DNA of 64,000 nt from Nemertoderma westbladi (taxonomy: Eukaryota > Xenacoelomorpha > Nemertodermatida > Nemertodermatidae): NCBI GenBank assembly GCA_032718475.1, contig JAUCBJ010005958.1:1-64000 (forward strand). Direction: 5' to 3'. The notes beneath the pieces were generated by a model. It had not been told where the DNA came from, did not search any database, and worked only from the letters and a program-made list of their open reading frames with translations. Each line of letters begins with the position of its first letter. Within the stretch, counting starts at the first letter, position 1. The position numbers and the translations under genes are program-made. Positions 42,841 through 53,975 of this stretch are shown here, in pieces.

Positions 42841-43919
42841 GCGATGGCCTGCGGCTTTAGGAGCGGCCGCGGTATTCACCTCCCTCATAGCGGCCGCGGC
42901 GGTGTTGCGTCAAATGGAGAAATATTTATCCCACCAAGCGTTATGAAAACTTCATAATGATGCTGAGTACAGTGATTTATAAGATAAATATGCAAAGCAT
43001 ATAATGCATCTATTTAAATCTAATTAATGGATGACATTAATTAACATAGTAAAAGACATATTATGAGATTACATTTTCTAGCTGTCATGAGTATATTTAT
43101 TAATTACATATTGCATTATGAGTTATGAATACTCAATAGCGAGAGAGAATGTTGAAATAAATTATTATACTTTATTATAAGTCAATTTATCATATTATGT
43201 CATATTATTCAGAATGATTTTGGTAGTAAAAGTAAAGGCTTGCTAAACTATGGGTCGGATTTTTTTCAAATTGATGTTAATCTGCATTCGCTTATTTTAA
43301 GCAAAATACCATCACCCTCATATCTATCATAACATTCTAGTTTACGACGATTTATGGATGAAATTCTCGAACACCTACTTAAACGATTACAATTTCAATT
43401 TTAAGAAAAAAAATTTGTGGGTCAAATGAGTCTAGTGTGGGTTCAATTGGGTCTAATTCAGTATACTCAAATTTTTACCCGCCAATCAAGCGTATTCTGT
43501 TAGATCAAATGGGTGGAGGAGTACAGTCTGACCATATATGTCCATCTATATGTCATACGAAGGAAGTGCTTCCTAGGGGCTGGAGGGGGGTGGAAATGAG
43601 GTGAGGGCTGATTTAAAAAAAATGTTTTATATGTCCGGATGCGCATTTTGCCCATTGCGGGTGTCCTCAGCCGATGGTATTTATTAAAATAAACAAATTA
43701 AAATAAAATTAAAGTAATTTATAAATAAAACATCCAAGGGTGTTAGCGGAAAGTCAGGTGCAGGCGGTAGACTTCCACCTCCCTCCAGCCCCCGAAAATC
43801 AAATTCAGTAATATTCCAAATATATTTATAACCACAATTGTATAGATATTAATTTTATCTATATAACTATAACAGCACATTGAGATGCTATTAATTAAAA
43901 TATTTAGTCACCACCATGC
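42841..43919. other. Spacer with a short GC-rich patch
   Basis: 42860-42905 is unusually GC-rich for the window, with AGCGGCCGCGG twice (near 42862 and 42887). The rest is AT-rich; 43560-43620 and 43745-43800 are locally G- or C-rich. No gene, RNA or clear repeat. Confidence 0.4.
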
Positions 43920-44510
43920 AATCCACAATAGGCAAGCCCAATGCAGCATGCATTAAGAATGCTACGCCGGCTTATCAACAAAGTTGCACCGCCACAACAC
44001 CCAATCCACCATTGCTTTCGTGAGATTATCCGCATCTTCAACGCCAGTGTCCTTTAAGGTTCGTCTCAAGAAAGTCATGGGCTGTCCACTATGGTTACTT
44101 TCTCCATGGGGCTGCCAAAGCACTACATTGTGCACAGGCTGGTCCTCAGGGCGAAAACAATGCCCTGCAAAGAGGAGGCGAGGCGTCTTTGTTGAAATGT
44201 CAAGCTTGGGGGAAGCAATGAGACACCTCCAATGATATGATTGGAGATGTGTGCAATGTACTTGACACAAAGAACCCGATTGTGAATGTGCAAATCAAGA
44301 AATTTGTTCATGCTTTTCCCTTGTATATTTGGAGGTCCTCACCTGACTTCCGGATCCATGATCCCATGTAACAGAAGTCGTCCACATGCTCAAGCATACC
44401 ATCTTTTTAGCTCATGCGCATACGCTATGAGATTTCCTGAGGACTTTCAAAGTTAATTGTCAAAATTTTGGTTTTCTTGGTGTTAACAAAATTCAATCAC
44501 TAGAAGCAGC
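43920..44510 (-). pseudogene. LINE A 3' fragment
   Basis: The minus strand matches the C-terminal region of LINE A: LRFAGHCFR-type stretch, DQPVHNVVLWQPHGE, DNLTKAMVDWVLWRCNFVDKP and, further upstream, the DDFCYLGSW-type block (44340-44400) and the RT thumb (44440-44530, KTKILTINF-like). Segments are missing between blocks and several frameshifts occur. Dead copy. Confidence 0.7.
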
Positions 44511-45290
44511 CTTTTCTAATGAGCTGTGAGCTGAGCTGTTCTCATGCTCATATCTTTCAGTTCGGGAGTAAACTGCTTGTGGTCGCAACTCCTACAAGCT
44601 TCTTCACAGTAGGTCGAAGTTGGTTGATTATCTTCCGCTGATCTTGTCAGCATGTCTAGCCGTTGGTTGATTACCTTCCACCTATCCAATGCCTACAGCC
44701 CAGCTGCCGACTATAGACGTCCTTTTGTTACACCCTAAACCAAGCGTGCCTCCTGGGTTAGGTTACCTATCACTGGTAGATTAGCATCCAGTATTGTGTC
44801 GGGATCCCGGTTGGCCTGAGATCCCGACCGATTGACTTTATGATTGTTCCATACGCGCGCGCGCTAGCTATTGGCTGGGTGGATAGACTGACTAGGCTTG
44901 GCCGTAGGCCGGTAAAATAATAGAGTTTGTTTGCTAGACGTTTCTATTAATAGGCTGTAGTAGAGTGTAGCTGTAGTGATGATAGCACACCGTATGCGGT
45001 GGAAAACTATTTCACCTCTACTACAAGGCATAAAATGCCAGCTGATTGCACAATGCATGTGACCATTAATATAAAGGGGAAAATACATTGCCCATAAGCT
45101 AACACATTACATTGGCCTCTGGACGATACAACATTCTAAACCTCCAGGTGCAGCCATCCTATTGGCTACCTTATCGGTACGAACTAAAATACTGAACCAG
45201 CTGAAACCAGCTGAAACCACCTGAAACCAGCAGTAAACCACCTGAAACCAGCAGTAAATCACCTGAAACCAACTGTGAAAAACAATAATA
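44511..45290. other. Spacer with short tandem repeats
   Basis: 45194-45274 is a short tandem array of AAACCAGC(T/A)G-type units (ACCAGCTGAAACCAGCTGAA...). Otherwise no clear feature. Confidence 0.5.
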
Positions 45291-46060
45291 TTAGTTTCTA
45301 GGGGAACTCGGCTGGGAACCAGGGATGCTACCTTATATCCTAGACACGAACTTAGATCCTGGGCTCTATCTAGTTGACGGCCTTAGATCCTTGGTGTGAT
45401 ATTACTGATTCGACCAGCGACCTTAGATCCTAGATGCGAACTTAGATCCTTACGATTGTCTCAGAACCTTACTTAGATCCGAACTTAGATCCTACACACG
45501 AACTTAGACCCTGAGAAAATAGATACGAACTTATATCTTGAGACCTGAGATACTGCAATTCTTGGCAGTTCAGCAGTTTGGCTATATTACAACAATTACG
45601 GTAGGCCTAGTACAGCAGTACGCTACAGTTCAGCAGTAGTGACATTAACCAGTCTTAGCATCTGTACTGTCTAGCATCTCTGGAATACAGGAATAGCATA
45701 TGTCTTTACAGCTGTATGTTCTGTTCTGTTCATACCCTGCATTCGTAGGCATACTACATCAGTACATTACATACAGATCAGTCTGACAGCACTGCACACT
45801 GTCTGACTGCACATACTGTAGGCTTCATACTGTAAAAATATTTAGCCATATTACAGGGTAGGGTAGGCCTACAGTATTTAATTTTTATTTAATTTAAATT
45901 TATATTTTTAGTTTCTAAGTTCGAATGCAACAATCAAGGTCGCACCTGTAGATCGCACCCAGGATTTAAATTTGCATTTAGAATCTAAGATTGCCCCCAG
46001 TTAGTGTCTAGGATGTAAGGTAGCACCCCTGGTTCCCAGCTGAGTTCCCCTAGAAACTAA
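45291..46060. mobile_element. ~770-bp MITE with ~65-bp inverted ends
   Basis: The left end TTAGTTTCTAGGGGAACTCG and the right end (inverse, CCCCTAGAAACTAA) pair through GCTGGGAACCAGGG.TGCTACC and ATCCTAGACAC with about four mismatches. Inside the left part, GAACTTAGATCCT-type units recur at irregular 20-40-base intervals (45345-45535). No ORF. Flanks do not show an obvious target duplication beyond TTA/TAA. Confidence 0.75.
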
Positions 46061-47640
46061 CACTGCTCCAACACCCACTCTTGACCAACTAAAATGATGA
46101 ATAGGCTATTCCAACTTCTGCCCAAGACCATCAGTGGCCAGAGATGGTCATGTCAGGGATGTAGAAACATAGTAAATTATCTCACCACTTACGGCAGTCA
46201 GTCTCGACACTCTCTACACAGCACTGCATGTGCTGTAAGCACATCCTGACATCTAAACCCCGGATTGTTGTAACGGAAAACATCTGACTGCTGATTAACT
46301 GCCGGCACCGCATATTTTATACTGTTATTCATTGTTGTTTGGTAACATATTTAATGGATGTTTATATTTGGAGAATACGTATGAATAAATCAATAATCCC
46401 CACTAACTTTCTTTATTATTGAGGTAAGCAAGGGAACATTAGTAACAATTGCTTGGCTCAAATTCTATATGAATTTTATACTATTTCATAACCCCAACGT
46501 AAGCGAGCTAAGTTTCTCCTTATATATGAGTAAAATTGGTAACAGTCGGCAAATTAACGTGTTTCAGTATTATTGTCAGTAAAGTGAGTGTGAGCGAATA
46601 ATTACACATTCCTAAAGAATGTAAAACTGTGATGTTCCATAACCCTCCGTTGTGATTAGTATAAGTCATAACTCTGTCTGATATTTAAAGCGCAGCATCT
46701 AAAGTACTCAAAACTGTTGATATTGCCCTGAAAATAAACATAGTTTTTGGAGATTATATAGTAGAGATCAATCGAATAATGCAAAGTAGCCTACCCACTG
46801 CCACTCTCGGCTATAGAATTTTACTGTGGTCATATTTTGTGCGGGCTGTCAGACAACATAAGACACATAAATTAGCAGGTTAAACTCTAGAAGGTCTAAA
46901 AGCGCGAACAACAATCGATACAAATAACATCGGATTAATCACAAAAATCAAACTGTAACCGTGTCATTGACTTTAATTGATTGTTTTGGTTAGAATAACT
47001 AGCCACTACTGTAACCCACTCCTCTCCCTCAATTGATAATTTAATCATGGATTGTAATCATGGATACCGGATATTAATATACCTACAGTAGATGCGAATA
47101 GCGTCCATTTACCCCACCTGTCTCTACAACGTAAGAAGTTGTGGCATTCGAAGAACAGGAATTAAATATTTGGTGTAGAAACAAAATCTATCTAAAAGTC
47201 TAAAAAAATCTAAAAACAGAAATTTGATTTTATCGGAAAATTTTAAGCGTTTATAAATTTATTTTATCATTTACATGGTTGGGATTTTTCAACACAATAT
47301 TTGAAAAAGAATTTGTTTTCAAACCCAGACCTTATTTATCAATAATGTTATCATCTTTCATGTGTAATCATCTTTTTTTCATTATATATTAGATTATCAA
47401 GATAAATTATAAGTGATTCATGAATGAGTATTAGTCATCAAATCATCAATAATGATAAATCCTTCAAAGCTTACAAATAATTAGCTATCAAGAAATTGTT
47501 CTCTAGAGATTCATAAATTTTAGGTAACGGTGGACACAAAATGCGATATGGACGGGCAGATTGTACTGTGTAGAATTGTGTACCCTGTAGGGGGTGGTTG
47601 GGGGGGGGGGGGGGGTGGATATTGGGAAGTAGATAAGGGT
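46061..47640. other. Spacer, AT-rich
   Basis: 46965-47150 resembles 52310-52480 (TTGTTTTGGTTA.AATAAC, CACTGTAACC, CTGTCTCTA), a dispersed repeat of unknown type also hinted at 36560-36605 and 24540-24580. 47600-47616 is a 17-base G run. No gene is supported. Confidence 0.4.
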
Positions 47641-49256
47641 TTAAGGGGGGGGTACACCCCCCTATGGACCTTTTTTGCAAATGGCTATAATTTCTGCTTG
47701 TGTGTAATTTTGTATATTTTATACCTTTCGGGGGATTAACATATGGCCAAAGATTGGGTTCAAAAAAAAAATTTTCAAATTTGCGTCGCCCTCTAGCGGC
47801 CACCAGCGAAATTGTTAATTTCACTAAAAACACTACTAGTCTCACAATTTTGGGCGAAAATTTTCGAAACTTGGTTTTTCTGAATCAGCATCCTCGGCTC
47901 CACAAAACTTATCGGTTACATTTTTTATTTAGGTCTTAAATATTTTTTAAATATTATTAACTAATATTAATTATTACTTAATAGATATTAACTAATTTCA
48001 AGAAATTAATATGGCACAATTCAAAATTCTAACCGATAACTTTTGATCAAAACCCGAAAAGAAATCAAACAAAAAAAAAATTTCGAAAATTGGTTAAGAA
48101 ATGGCTGAGTAGTAGTATTTTGAATGTGAAAAATACAATTCCGAGATAAACGCATTTAAAGTTTAAGAACAATATATTTCAAATGTTCCCGCTATTTTCA
48201 GTACTGGTATCTCCTTTTCTTTTCCCATTGGTTATCCCCTATCCATATTTTGTGATTTCTCAATGGATTTCATGAAATTTGGTTCAAAAAAACCCCTACC
48301 CACTTTTAACAACCTGTTAAAATAATTTTAGAGTGCTTGCCAAAAAACACTTCGCGCAGCACGTGAACAAATTACATTTTGGCGTATTGATTTGATCGCA
48401 TACTATTTCGTCATTTAGTAATAAATAGTCATGGAATAATGAGATAACCTTAAGAAACATTCAAAATTATATAAAAATTTCCACATAATTTTATAATAAG
48501 CCTTTACACAGAACATTAAGCTTTGCGCAGCACGTGAAACCTTCGCGCAGCACGTGAGACATTTGCGCAGCAGGTGAAGGTTTCACGTAGCACTTAAATT
48601 CTTCATAAAGCACGTTAATTAATCGAGCACCTCGGAAAGCTTTTTGATCAGAATGAGAAGCCTTCACGCGGCACATGAAAAGTTCATGCTGCACATGAAG
48701 ACTTCGCGCAGCACGTGAATTATTCTCAGAGCCTGCGGAATTAAAAAAAAATAAGTTTATGGTTGTTTCCCAGAATAATTATTACTAGCTATTGTTATAT
48801 GATGGTTCACATTTGTTATTACTAGTAGACAACTAGTCCATTAGACAACTGTTCAATATGTAATACAAAACTCACAAATATCTATTAAATATATATTAAT
48901 TAAAATTTGACGGACATGTTGACAGACAGACAGACATACAAACAGACAGACAAACTGAGAGACAGACTGAGATACAGACATAGTGATTAGATAATTCCAA
49001 ATATTAAAACAGACATCGACATTAAGAAAAATCCTAACAGTAAACATTTCAGATTGCTTATTTTATGCCCTTTTTAATATTTCGATGGACAGACAGACAG
49101 ACATACAGACGGAAAACCAGCCATTACTCGAGAAGTAAAAGAGATCTCGCTAAGCCGTTTCCAGATTTGAAATCCGCATTAAATTCTACTCTAGATGAAA
49201 TAAAAAAACAAAAAATGAAAATTTTGACCTGAGGGGGGGTGTACCCCCCCCCTTAA
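47641..49256. mobile_element. TTAA-type element M2
   Basis: Inverted termini TTAAGGGGGGGGTACACCCCCC at 47641-47662 and, inverted with one extra G, at about 49234-49256. The right arm is homologous to that of M1 (CTCGAGAAGTAAAAGAGATC, AAAATTTTGACC). It contains CAGA-rich units (48910-48990, 49085-49115) and, at 48350-48720, six or more degenerate copies of CGCGCAGCACGTGAA. CGCCCTCTAGCGG at 47786 resembles CGCCACCTAGCGG in M1 (7400). No coding frame is convincing. Confidence 0.72.
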
Positions 49257-49740
49257 GTGGGGGGGGGGGGGGGGGGGGGGGGGGTGTGAGGGGGGTATAA
49301 TTATGTATATAACCAGACAAAAGTTGATTGACTGTATATAGAATGTTATCTGATGACAGGGATCCATAGCTATTCGCTTAGAATTTAAACATCATATTAT
49401 ATAGGATATATTTACAATCATCAACTATCCAGTACAGTACCATTATCTACTTACAGCAAATAATAAAAAAAAACAATTATCACATAAACCTCGGCTAATC
49501 ACTTTCAGACAGATTCTGTGAAGGTAATTTCCAGACTGAAATCTGACAGCAAAGATCAGGAAACATTAGTATTCTTCCTGCAGTTTGAAGTAGCGACCAT
49601 TTTATGGTTCCGTATTATTCCGTAATCCTTGTAAATCTTTGAGCTACAAACTGATGCGTTACACAGTTTGATGGGAATAAATTCAATCAGTAAAGCCTAA
49701 ACCACTTATATTATTATGTATATTAAAAATTCAGGTAGGG
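49257..49740. other. Poly-G tract and spacer
   Basis: 49259-49284 is a G run of about 26 bases directly outside element M2. The rest, up to the P-like element, is AT-rich without features. GGTAGGG at 49734-49740 is the left target duplication of the P-like element. Confidence 0.6.
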
Positions 49741-49871
49741 CATGGAATACTAAATATAGACGGAACCGCATTAGTGTTATTTTTTCGGCCCCGATATTTT
49801 TTTCAATAAAGTGGTAGTATATGCCATAGAAACCCCAGAAAAAAAATTTAAGCAAATTCGACCGGAGCGTT
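49741..49871 (+). repeat. P-like element left terminal inverted repeat
   Basis: Pairs with 52086-52216 over 131 bases with five substitutions. Internal landmarks GGAACCGCATTAGTGTTA and TATGCCATAGAAACC are present in both. Transposase of related active copies would be expected to bind here. Confidence 0.9.
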
Positions 49872-50199
49872 CTCGAGATATAATCCGTCAAAGTTTTCAA
49901 ATTTGCCAACAAGAAATGCAGTGTTGGGGGCGATTTAAGCTTATTTGCGATATATTTCTATGGCAACAAGTAGTACTGCCATTATTCTTGAACTGCGCTG
50001 TTGTAAAATTGATGCGTTGGTTTGTCAACAATATTATTATTACCACAACTAGCTACAGCTGCACTATTTTAAAACAATATTTTAACCGATAATTTTTCGA
50101 TTACAATTAACCAGTAGGCCTACATCGCGGTAACCTTTAGTCTCTACACAGTAGGGTCTTCATTACTTCACTGGCGACACATAGTGAACTATCTACATC

Positions 50200-50868
50200 A
50201 TGCCACGTACTTGTTTAGTTTGCAAGTCAAAAGACCATTTGCACCGGTTTCCTATTGATGTTGCTGTTTGCAATGAATGGAAACAAGCGCTTCGTCAGGG
50301 GCTGAATACGCCAGGTAAGGAATGTTCTACGACATGTTATCTATTTGGTACTACTATAGTATGTGTGTAGCCATGGTACAGCAAATTTATAAAATTTGTA
50401 TGTCTTTTTATTTGGTTTTATTGCATTTTATTATGTTCTAGAACATTGGTGATTGTTCTAGAACCTTAGTAGACATTTTTTCTGACATCTAGTAGTATTT
50501 TTGAAAATAAAAAAAATAATATTTTATTTAGTGTTTTTTTAATATTGGAAAACATTCTAGAATCAATGTTTTCACATTTTTTTATAATTTCAAAAAATAC
50601 TAGCTAGTTAAAAAAAACGGTAAACAACAAGAACAAAGCGAGTCCAACATTACATAGACTACTAATAAACCAAATAGATACCACTGAAGTTGTCTGCTCT
50701 GAACACAGCGAGAAATTCAAACCAAAATTACTACAAAAACTGGTAAACGTTTTCCTTAAGGCTGAGGCTAGTCACATGAAAGAAATTATTGATGAACAGG
50801 AAATGTATAAAACGGGACTGAATGGATTTAAAGCGCCACAGTTATACAAGAAAAAACGGATTCTTTAG
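50200..50868 (+). CDS. Two-exon THAP-domain mini-protein
   Basis: Exon 1 is 50200-50314, ending CCAG|GTAAGG, a strong splice donor. Exon 2 probably starts at 50639 (after AACAAAG) and stops at 50866-50868, giving 114 residues with phase preserved. THAP signature: MPRTC..C (C5, C8), HRFP (15-18), W27, and C58-x2-H61 (VVCSEH), a spacing that fits C-x2-4-C-x35-53-C-x2-H. Cys pair and C-x2-H come from different exons, which supports the splice. After the finger comes a helix (LLQKLVNVFLKAEASHMKEII) and a basic end (YKKKRIL). The usual AVPTxF-like THAP ending is not evident. THAP fingers bind DNA. In P elements a truncated THAP protein (KP) acts as a repressor, so a similar role is a reasonable inference. 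The intron 3' site is the weakest point. Confidence 0.62.
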
Positions 50869-50915
50869 TCAGATATTAATCAAAATAACATCCATCCCTT
50901 TCAAAACTGCCTGGC

Positions 50916-51500
50916 ACTGGCCTGTCGTCTCTACTACCACTGCCACCCTGGCTGTTGTTTCTACTATCACTCCCACCCTGGTAGTTGTTTCTACTACCAC
51001 TGCCACCATGGCTGTTGACTCTACATCCATTGCCACCCTGGCTGTTGTTTCCACTACCTACCACGTTGCCACCATGGCTGTTGTTTCTACTACCACTGCC
51101 ACGTTGCCACCCTGGATGTCATATCTACTACCACTGCCACCCTGGTAGTTGTTTCTACTACCACTGCCACCCTGGTAGTTGTTTCTACTACCACTGCCAC
51201 CCTGGTAGTTGTTTCTTCTACCACTGCCACCCTGGCTGTTGACTCTACATCCATTGCCACCCTGGCTGTTGTTTCCACTACCTACCACGTTGCCATCATG
51301 GCAGTTGTTTCTACTATCACTGCCACCCTGGTAGTTGTTTCTACTGCCACGTTGCCACCCTGGCTGTCGTTTCCACTACCTACCACGTTGCCACCCTGGC
51401 TAGTTGTTTCTACTACCACTGCCACGTTGCCACCCTGGCTGTCATCTCTACTACCACTGCCACCCTGGCTGATGATTCTACAACCACTGCCACCTGGAGA
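50916..51500. repeat. 30-bp minisatellite
   Basis: About 18-20 degenerate copies of a 30-base unit (ACCACTGCCACCCTGGTAGT + TGTTTCTACT), with variant units containing CACGTTGCCACC or GACTCTACATCC. A segment of about 240 bases is repeated (compare 51010-51070 with 51238-51300). Every frame is open on both strands because the unit length is a multiple of three; the long frames here are not genes. Confidence 0.9.
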
Positions 51501-51837
51501 CTCTGCCAGCAATCAGAATAATAGGAGAATCGCCACTCGTATCTTGACAATCACCACTACTAGTGACAGCTATACATCTTTGGAAATGGGGTGTCCAGTA
51601 CTTGGCAGTACTGCTGAAGAGGCCTAAAGCCGGCCGAAACGCCGTTTCTATTAATGGTTTATTATTATTATACTGCATAAAGAATCAATTACATAGCCTC
51701 CCTATACATACTGTATATATTACATTATATAAAGTAGGATAGAATAAATTACTGTTTTCGACACAATGTAGTGCCACAATCACTACACAATTATATTTAA
51801 TTATAAATTGAATTGATATTATATTGTATCAATAGGG

Positions 51838-51860
51838 TGGGGGGGGGGGGGGGGGGGGGG
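51838..51860. repeat. Poly-G tract
   Basis: An uninterrupted run of about 23 G within the P-like element, between the minisatellite and the right inverted repeat; length likely variable. Confidence 0.9.
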
Positions 51861-52085
51861 GAGGGTAATATATAAAACTAATAAAAGTGTCAAAATTAGC
51901 TTCCACAGCAGTGTTTATTTAAATATATTTAATATATATATTATTAATAGATTTTACCTCGTTGCTATAGTTACCTGTGCTAGAAATAAAAATAAATAGG
52001 ATAAAAATAAATAGGGTAGTAGATGCAAAAAATAATTAATTCATGGCAAAACCTAGAAATTTTATGTTTGCCCGGTTTCCATGGA

Positions 52086-52216
52086 AACGCTCCGGTCAAA
52101 TTTGCTTAAATTTTTTTTCTGAGGTTTCTATGGCATATACTACCATTTTATTGAAAAAAATTTCGGGGCCGAAAAAATAACACTAATGCGGTTCCGTGTA
52201 TATTTAGTATTCCATG
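52086..52216 (-). repeat. P-like element right terminal inverted repeat
   Basis: Inverse of 49741-49871 (TAACACTAATGCGGTTCCGTG ... TATTCCATG in plus-strand reading, split here by intervening bases). Followed by GGTAGGG. Confidence 0.9.
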
Positions 52217-52745
52217 GGTAGGGGGGTAACTGGACGCAATAAATTTCATCCCTCTCCAGGGGAAATTCGACGCAAATAACAGATGATTATTCTCAAAAAT
52301 AAACTCTAACCTGTTCTATTGTGTTTAGTTTATTGTTTTGGTTAAAATAACGTGCCACTGTAACCTGTTCCTTTCCCGAAATTGAAAATTTAACATTGAG
52401 GCGGGATATCAATTCGTCAAGATGGGATTTGCGTCCAGTTTCCTCCCTGTCTCTAAAAATTCTGTCACCACCCAAATCAATGGAGTGAAAAGCATTATAT
52501 TGCTCAGTAATGCATATTGACCATAAAGCAAGTTGACGGTTATGTCGTTCCAAAAGCACGTAAGATCCAACTACCCTCCAGACAAGTACTACAAAGATAT
52601 TGATATTACCATTTATAATACAGTCATCTCATCAGGAAATGTCTGATGTTATGAGCACTACTACTATTAATACTACTATAATCGGCCTGCTGCATTTTAG
52701 CGCACTTGATATGCTATGCTGACTTACAAACAACTGGTTTAAATA
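52217..52745. other. Spacer
   Basis: 52310-52480 is a dispersed repeat also seen at 46965-47150. The 88-codon minus-strand frame (52293-52559) overlaps it and shows no domain. No gene. Confidence 0.4.
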
Positions 52746-53045
52746 AAACAATGCAATCCACAAACGGTATGCTGATAATGCAGTATGCATTAAGAATGCT
52801 GTCATCTTATCGACTAACTTGTACGCCATAACTATCTATCCCACATGATGTTCGCGAGATTCTCCCCCATTTTTAAGGCCAGTCACATTTAAGAGGCGTC
52901 TGAAGAATATCATGGGCTGTCCACTAGAGTCCAGTGTCCACCATGCTTATTCTCTCCATCAGGATGCCAAAGCACACGATGGTGGAGCACACACACAGTC
53001 TGGTAAATTTTCGAAAGCAATGTCGTGCCAATATGAGTCCCCTCC
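52746..53045 (-). pseudogene. LINE A 3' fragment, head-to-head with the next copy
   Basis: It matches 43925-44190 (ATGCAGTATGCATTAAGAATGC..., GTCATGGGCTGTCCACT-type blocks). It is the extreme 3' end of LINE A in minus orientation, heavily mutated. It lies within a few bases of a plus-strand LINE A copy, which also has its own 3' end. Confidence 0.6.
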
Positions 53046-53049
53046 AATG

Positions 53050-53975
53050 ATATATTAATTGTGCTGTTCTACGCATGTCCTTAGATCATCATAATGATGA
53101 TGGGGTGATGGTAACTCCACCTACTGGCTCCAGAAGTCGAGGAAATCCTGCCAAGTACCTAACTGATTTAGACTTTGCTGATGACTTAACGAGTACTCTC
53201 AGAATCACTAGAGGGAGCCCAACGGCTCCTCAGCTCATTAGAACATGCTGCTTCTAGTGTTGGTCTTTTTATTAACTCCAGAAAGACCAAAATTTTGACA
53301 GTTAACTTTGAAAGTCCTCAGCAAGTCTCTGATCGGATGAGCATAAGCTCAAAGGATGGTATGCTTGAGCATGTGGACGACTTCTGTTACCTGGGATCAT
53401 GGATCCGGAAGTCAGGTGAGGACCTTCGAATACGTAAGGGAAAGGCATGGGCAGCCTTGAATAGGCTTTCCAGGATTTGGAAGTCACCGAGAATTAATCG
53501 GAAACTTACGGTCCGATTATTTAGAGCAGCAGTAGTTCCAGTACTCCTCTATGGGAGTCCATGCTGGGCTCTAACTGCCGAGGACACCAAATCTTTGGAT
53601 GGCACATTCACAAGAATGCTACGCCGGGTTCATTGTGTCAAGTACAATGCACACATCTCCAACCAGACACTGTATAACATTGGAGGTGTCTCATTGCTTC
53701 TCCCAAGCTTGACACTAGAACCAAGTCGCCTCCGCTTTGCAGGACATTGCTTTCGCCGTGAGGACCAGCCAGTGCATAATCGTAGTGCTTCGGCAGCCTC
53801 ATGGAGTGAATAAGCATGGTGGACAGCCCATGACTTTCTTGAGACGCATCTTAAAGGACACTGGCTCTTGAAGATGCGGATGATCTAGCAAATGTCATGG
53901 GTGATAGGGAGTTGTGGCGCCGCAGTTTTGTCGACAAGCCGGCACAGCGTTCTTAAAAATGCAGCTAAGGCCTAA
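53050..53975 (+). pseudogene. LINE A RT C-terminal half
   Basis: Blocks in order: LRMSLDHHNDDGVM, PAKYLTDLDFADDL (catalytic FADD), a frameshift, then KILTVNFESPQQ, DDFCYLGSWIRKSGEDLRI, LYGSPCWALTAEDTKSLDG, FTRMLRRVHCVKYNAHISN, LRFAGHCFRREDQPVHN, and a second frameshift before TFLRRILKDTG-like and the 3' end near 53975. Closely similar to the copy at 21541-24290. Lacks endonuclease and RT fingers. Confidence 0.8.

Larger units (their letters stand above)
49741..52216. mobile_element. P-superfamily-like DNA transposon, non-autonomous, with THAP mini-gene
   Basis: Terminal inverted repeats of 131 bases with five mismatches: 49741-49871 (starts CATGGAATACTAAATATA) and 52086-52216. The flanks match over 7 bases: GGTAGGG at 49734-49740 and 52217-52223. 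P elements have 7-8 bp target duplications, ends starting CA(T)G, and a transposase with an N-terminal THAP finger. The only protein recognisable here is a THAP domain (50200-50868). The RNase H-like and GTP-binding parts of transposase are absent. The rest holds a 30-bp minisatellite (50916-51500), a ribozyme-like motif and a 23-base G run (51838-51860). Confidence 0.72.

Noticed and set aside
42860-42905. CpG-island-like promoter
   Set aside because: Only about 45 bases of GC-rich sequence with two copies of one phrase and no adjacent gene.
48490-48720. CRISPR-like array of CGCAGCACGTGAA phrases
   Set aside because: Units are degenerate, spacing is irregular, and the setting is an animal transposon; not a CRISPR.
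50822-51678. Several frames of 60-110 codons on both strands over the 30-bp minisatellite
   Set aside because: All frames of the repeat are open on both strands; translations are simple repeats (TTATLAVVST type) without a conserved start.
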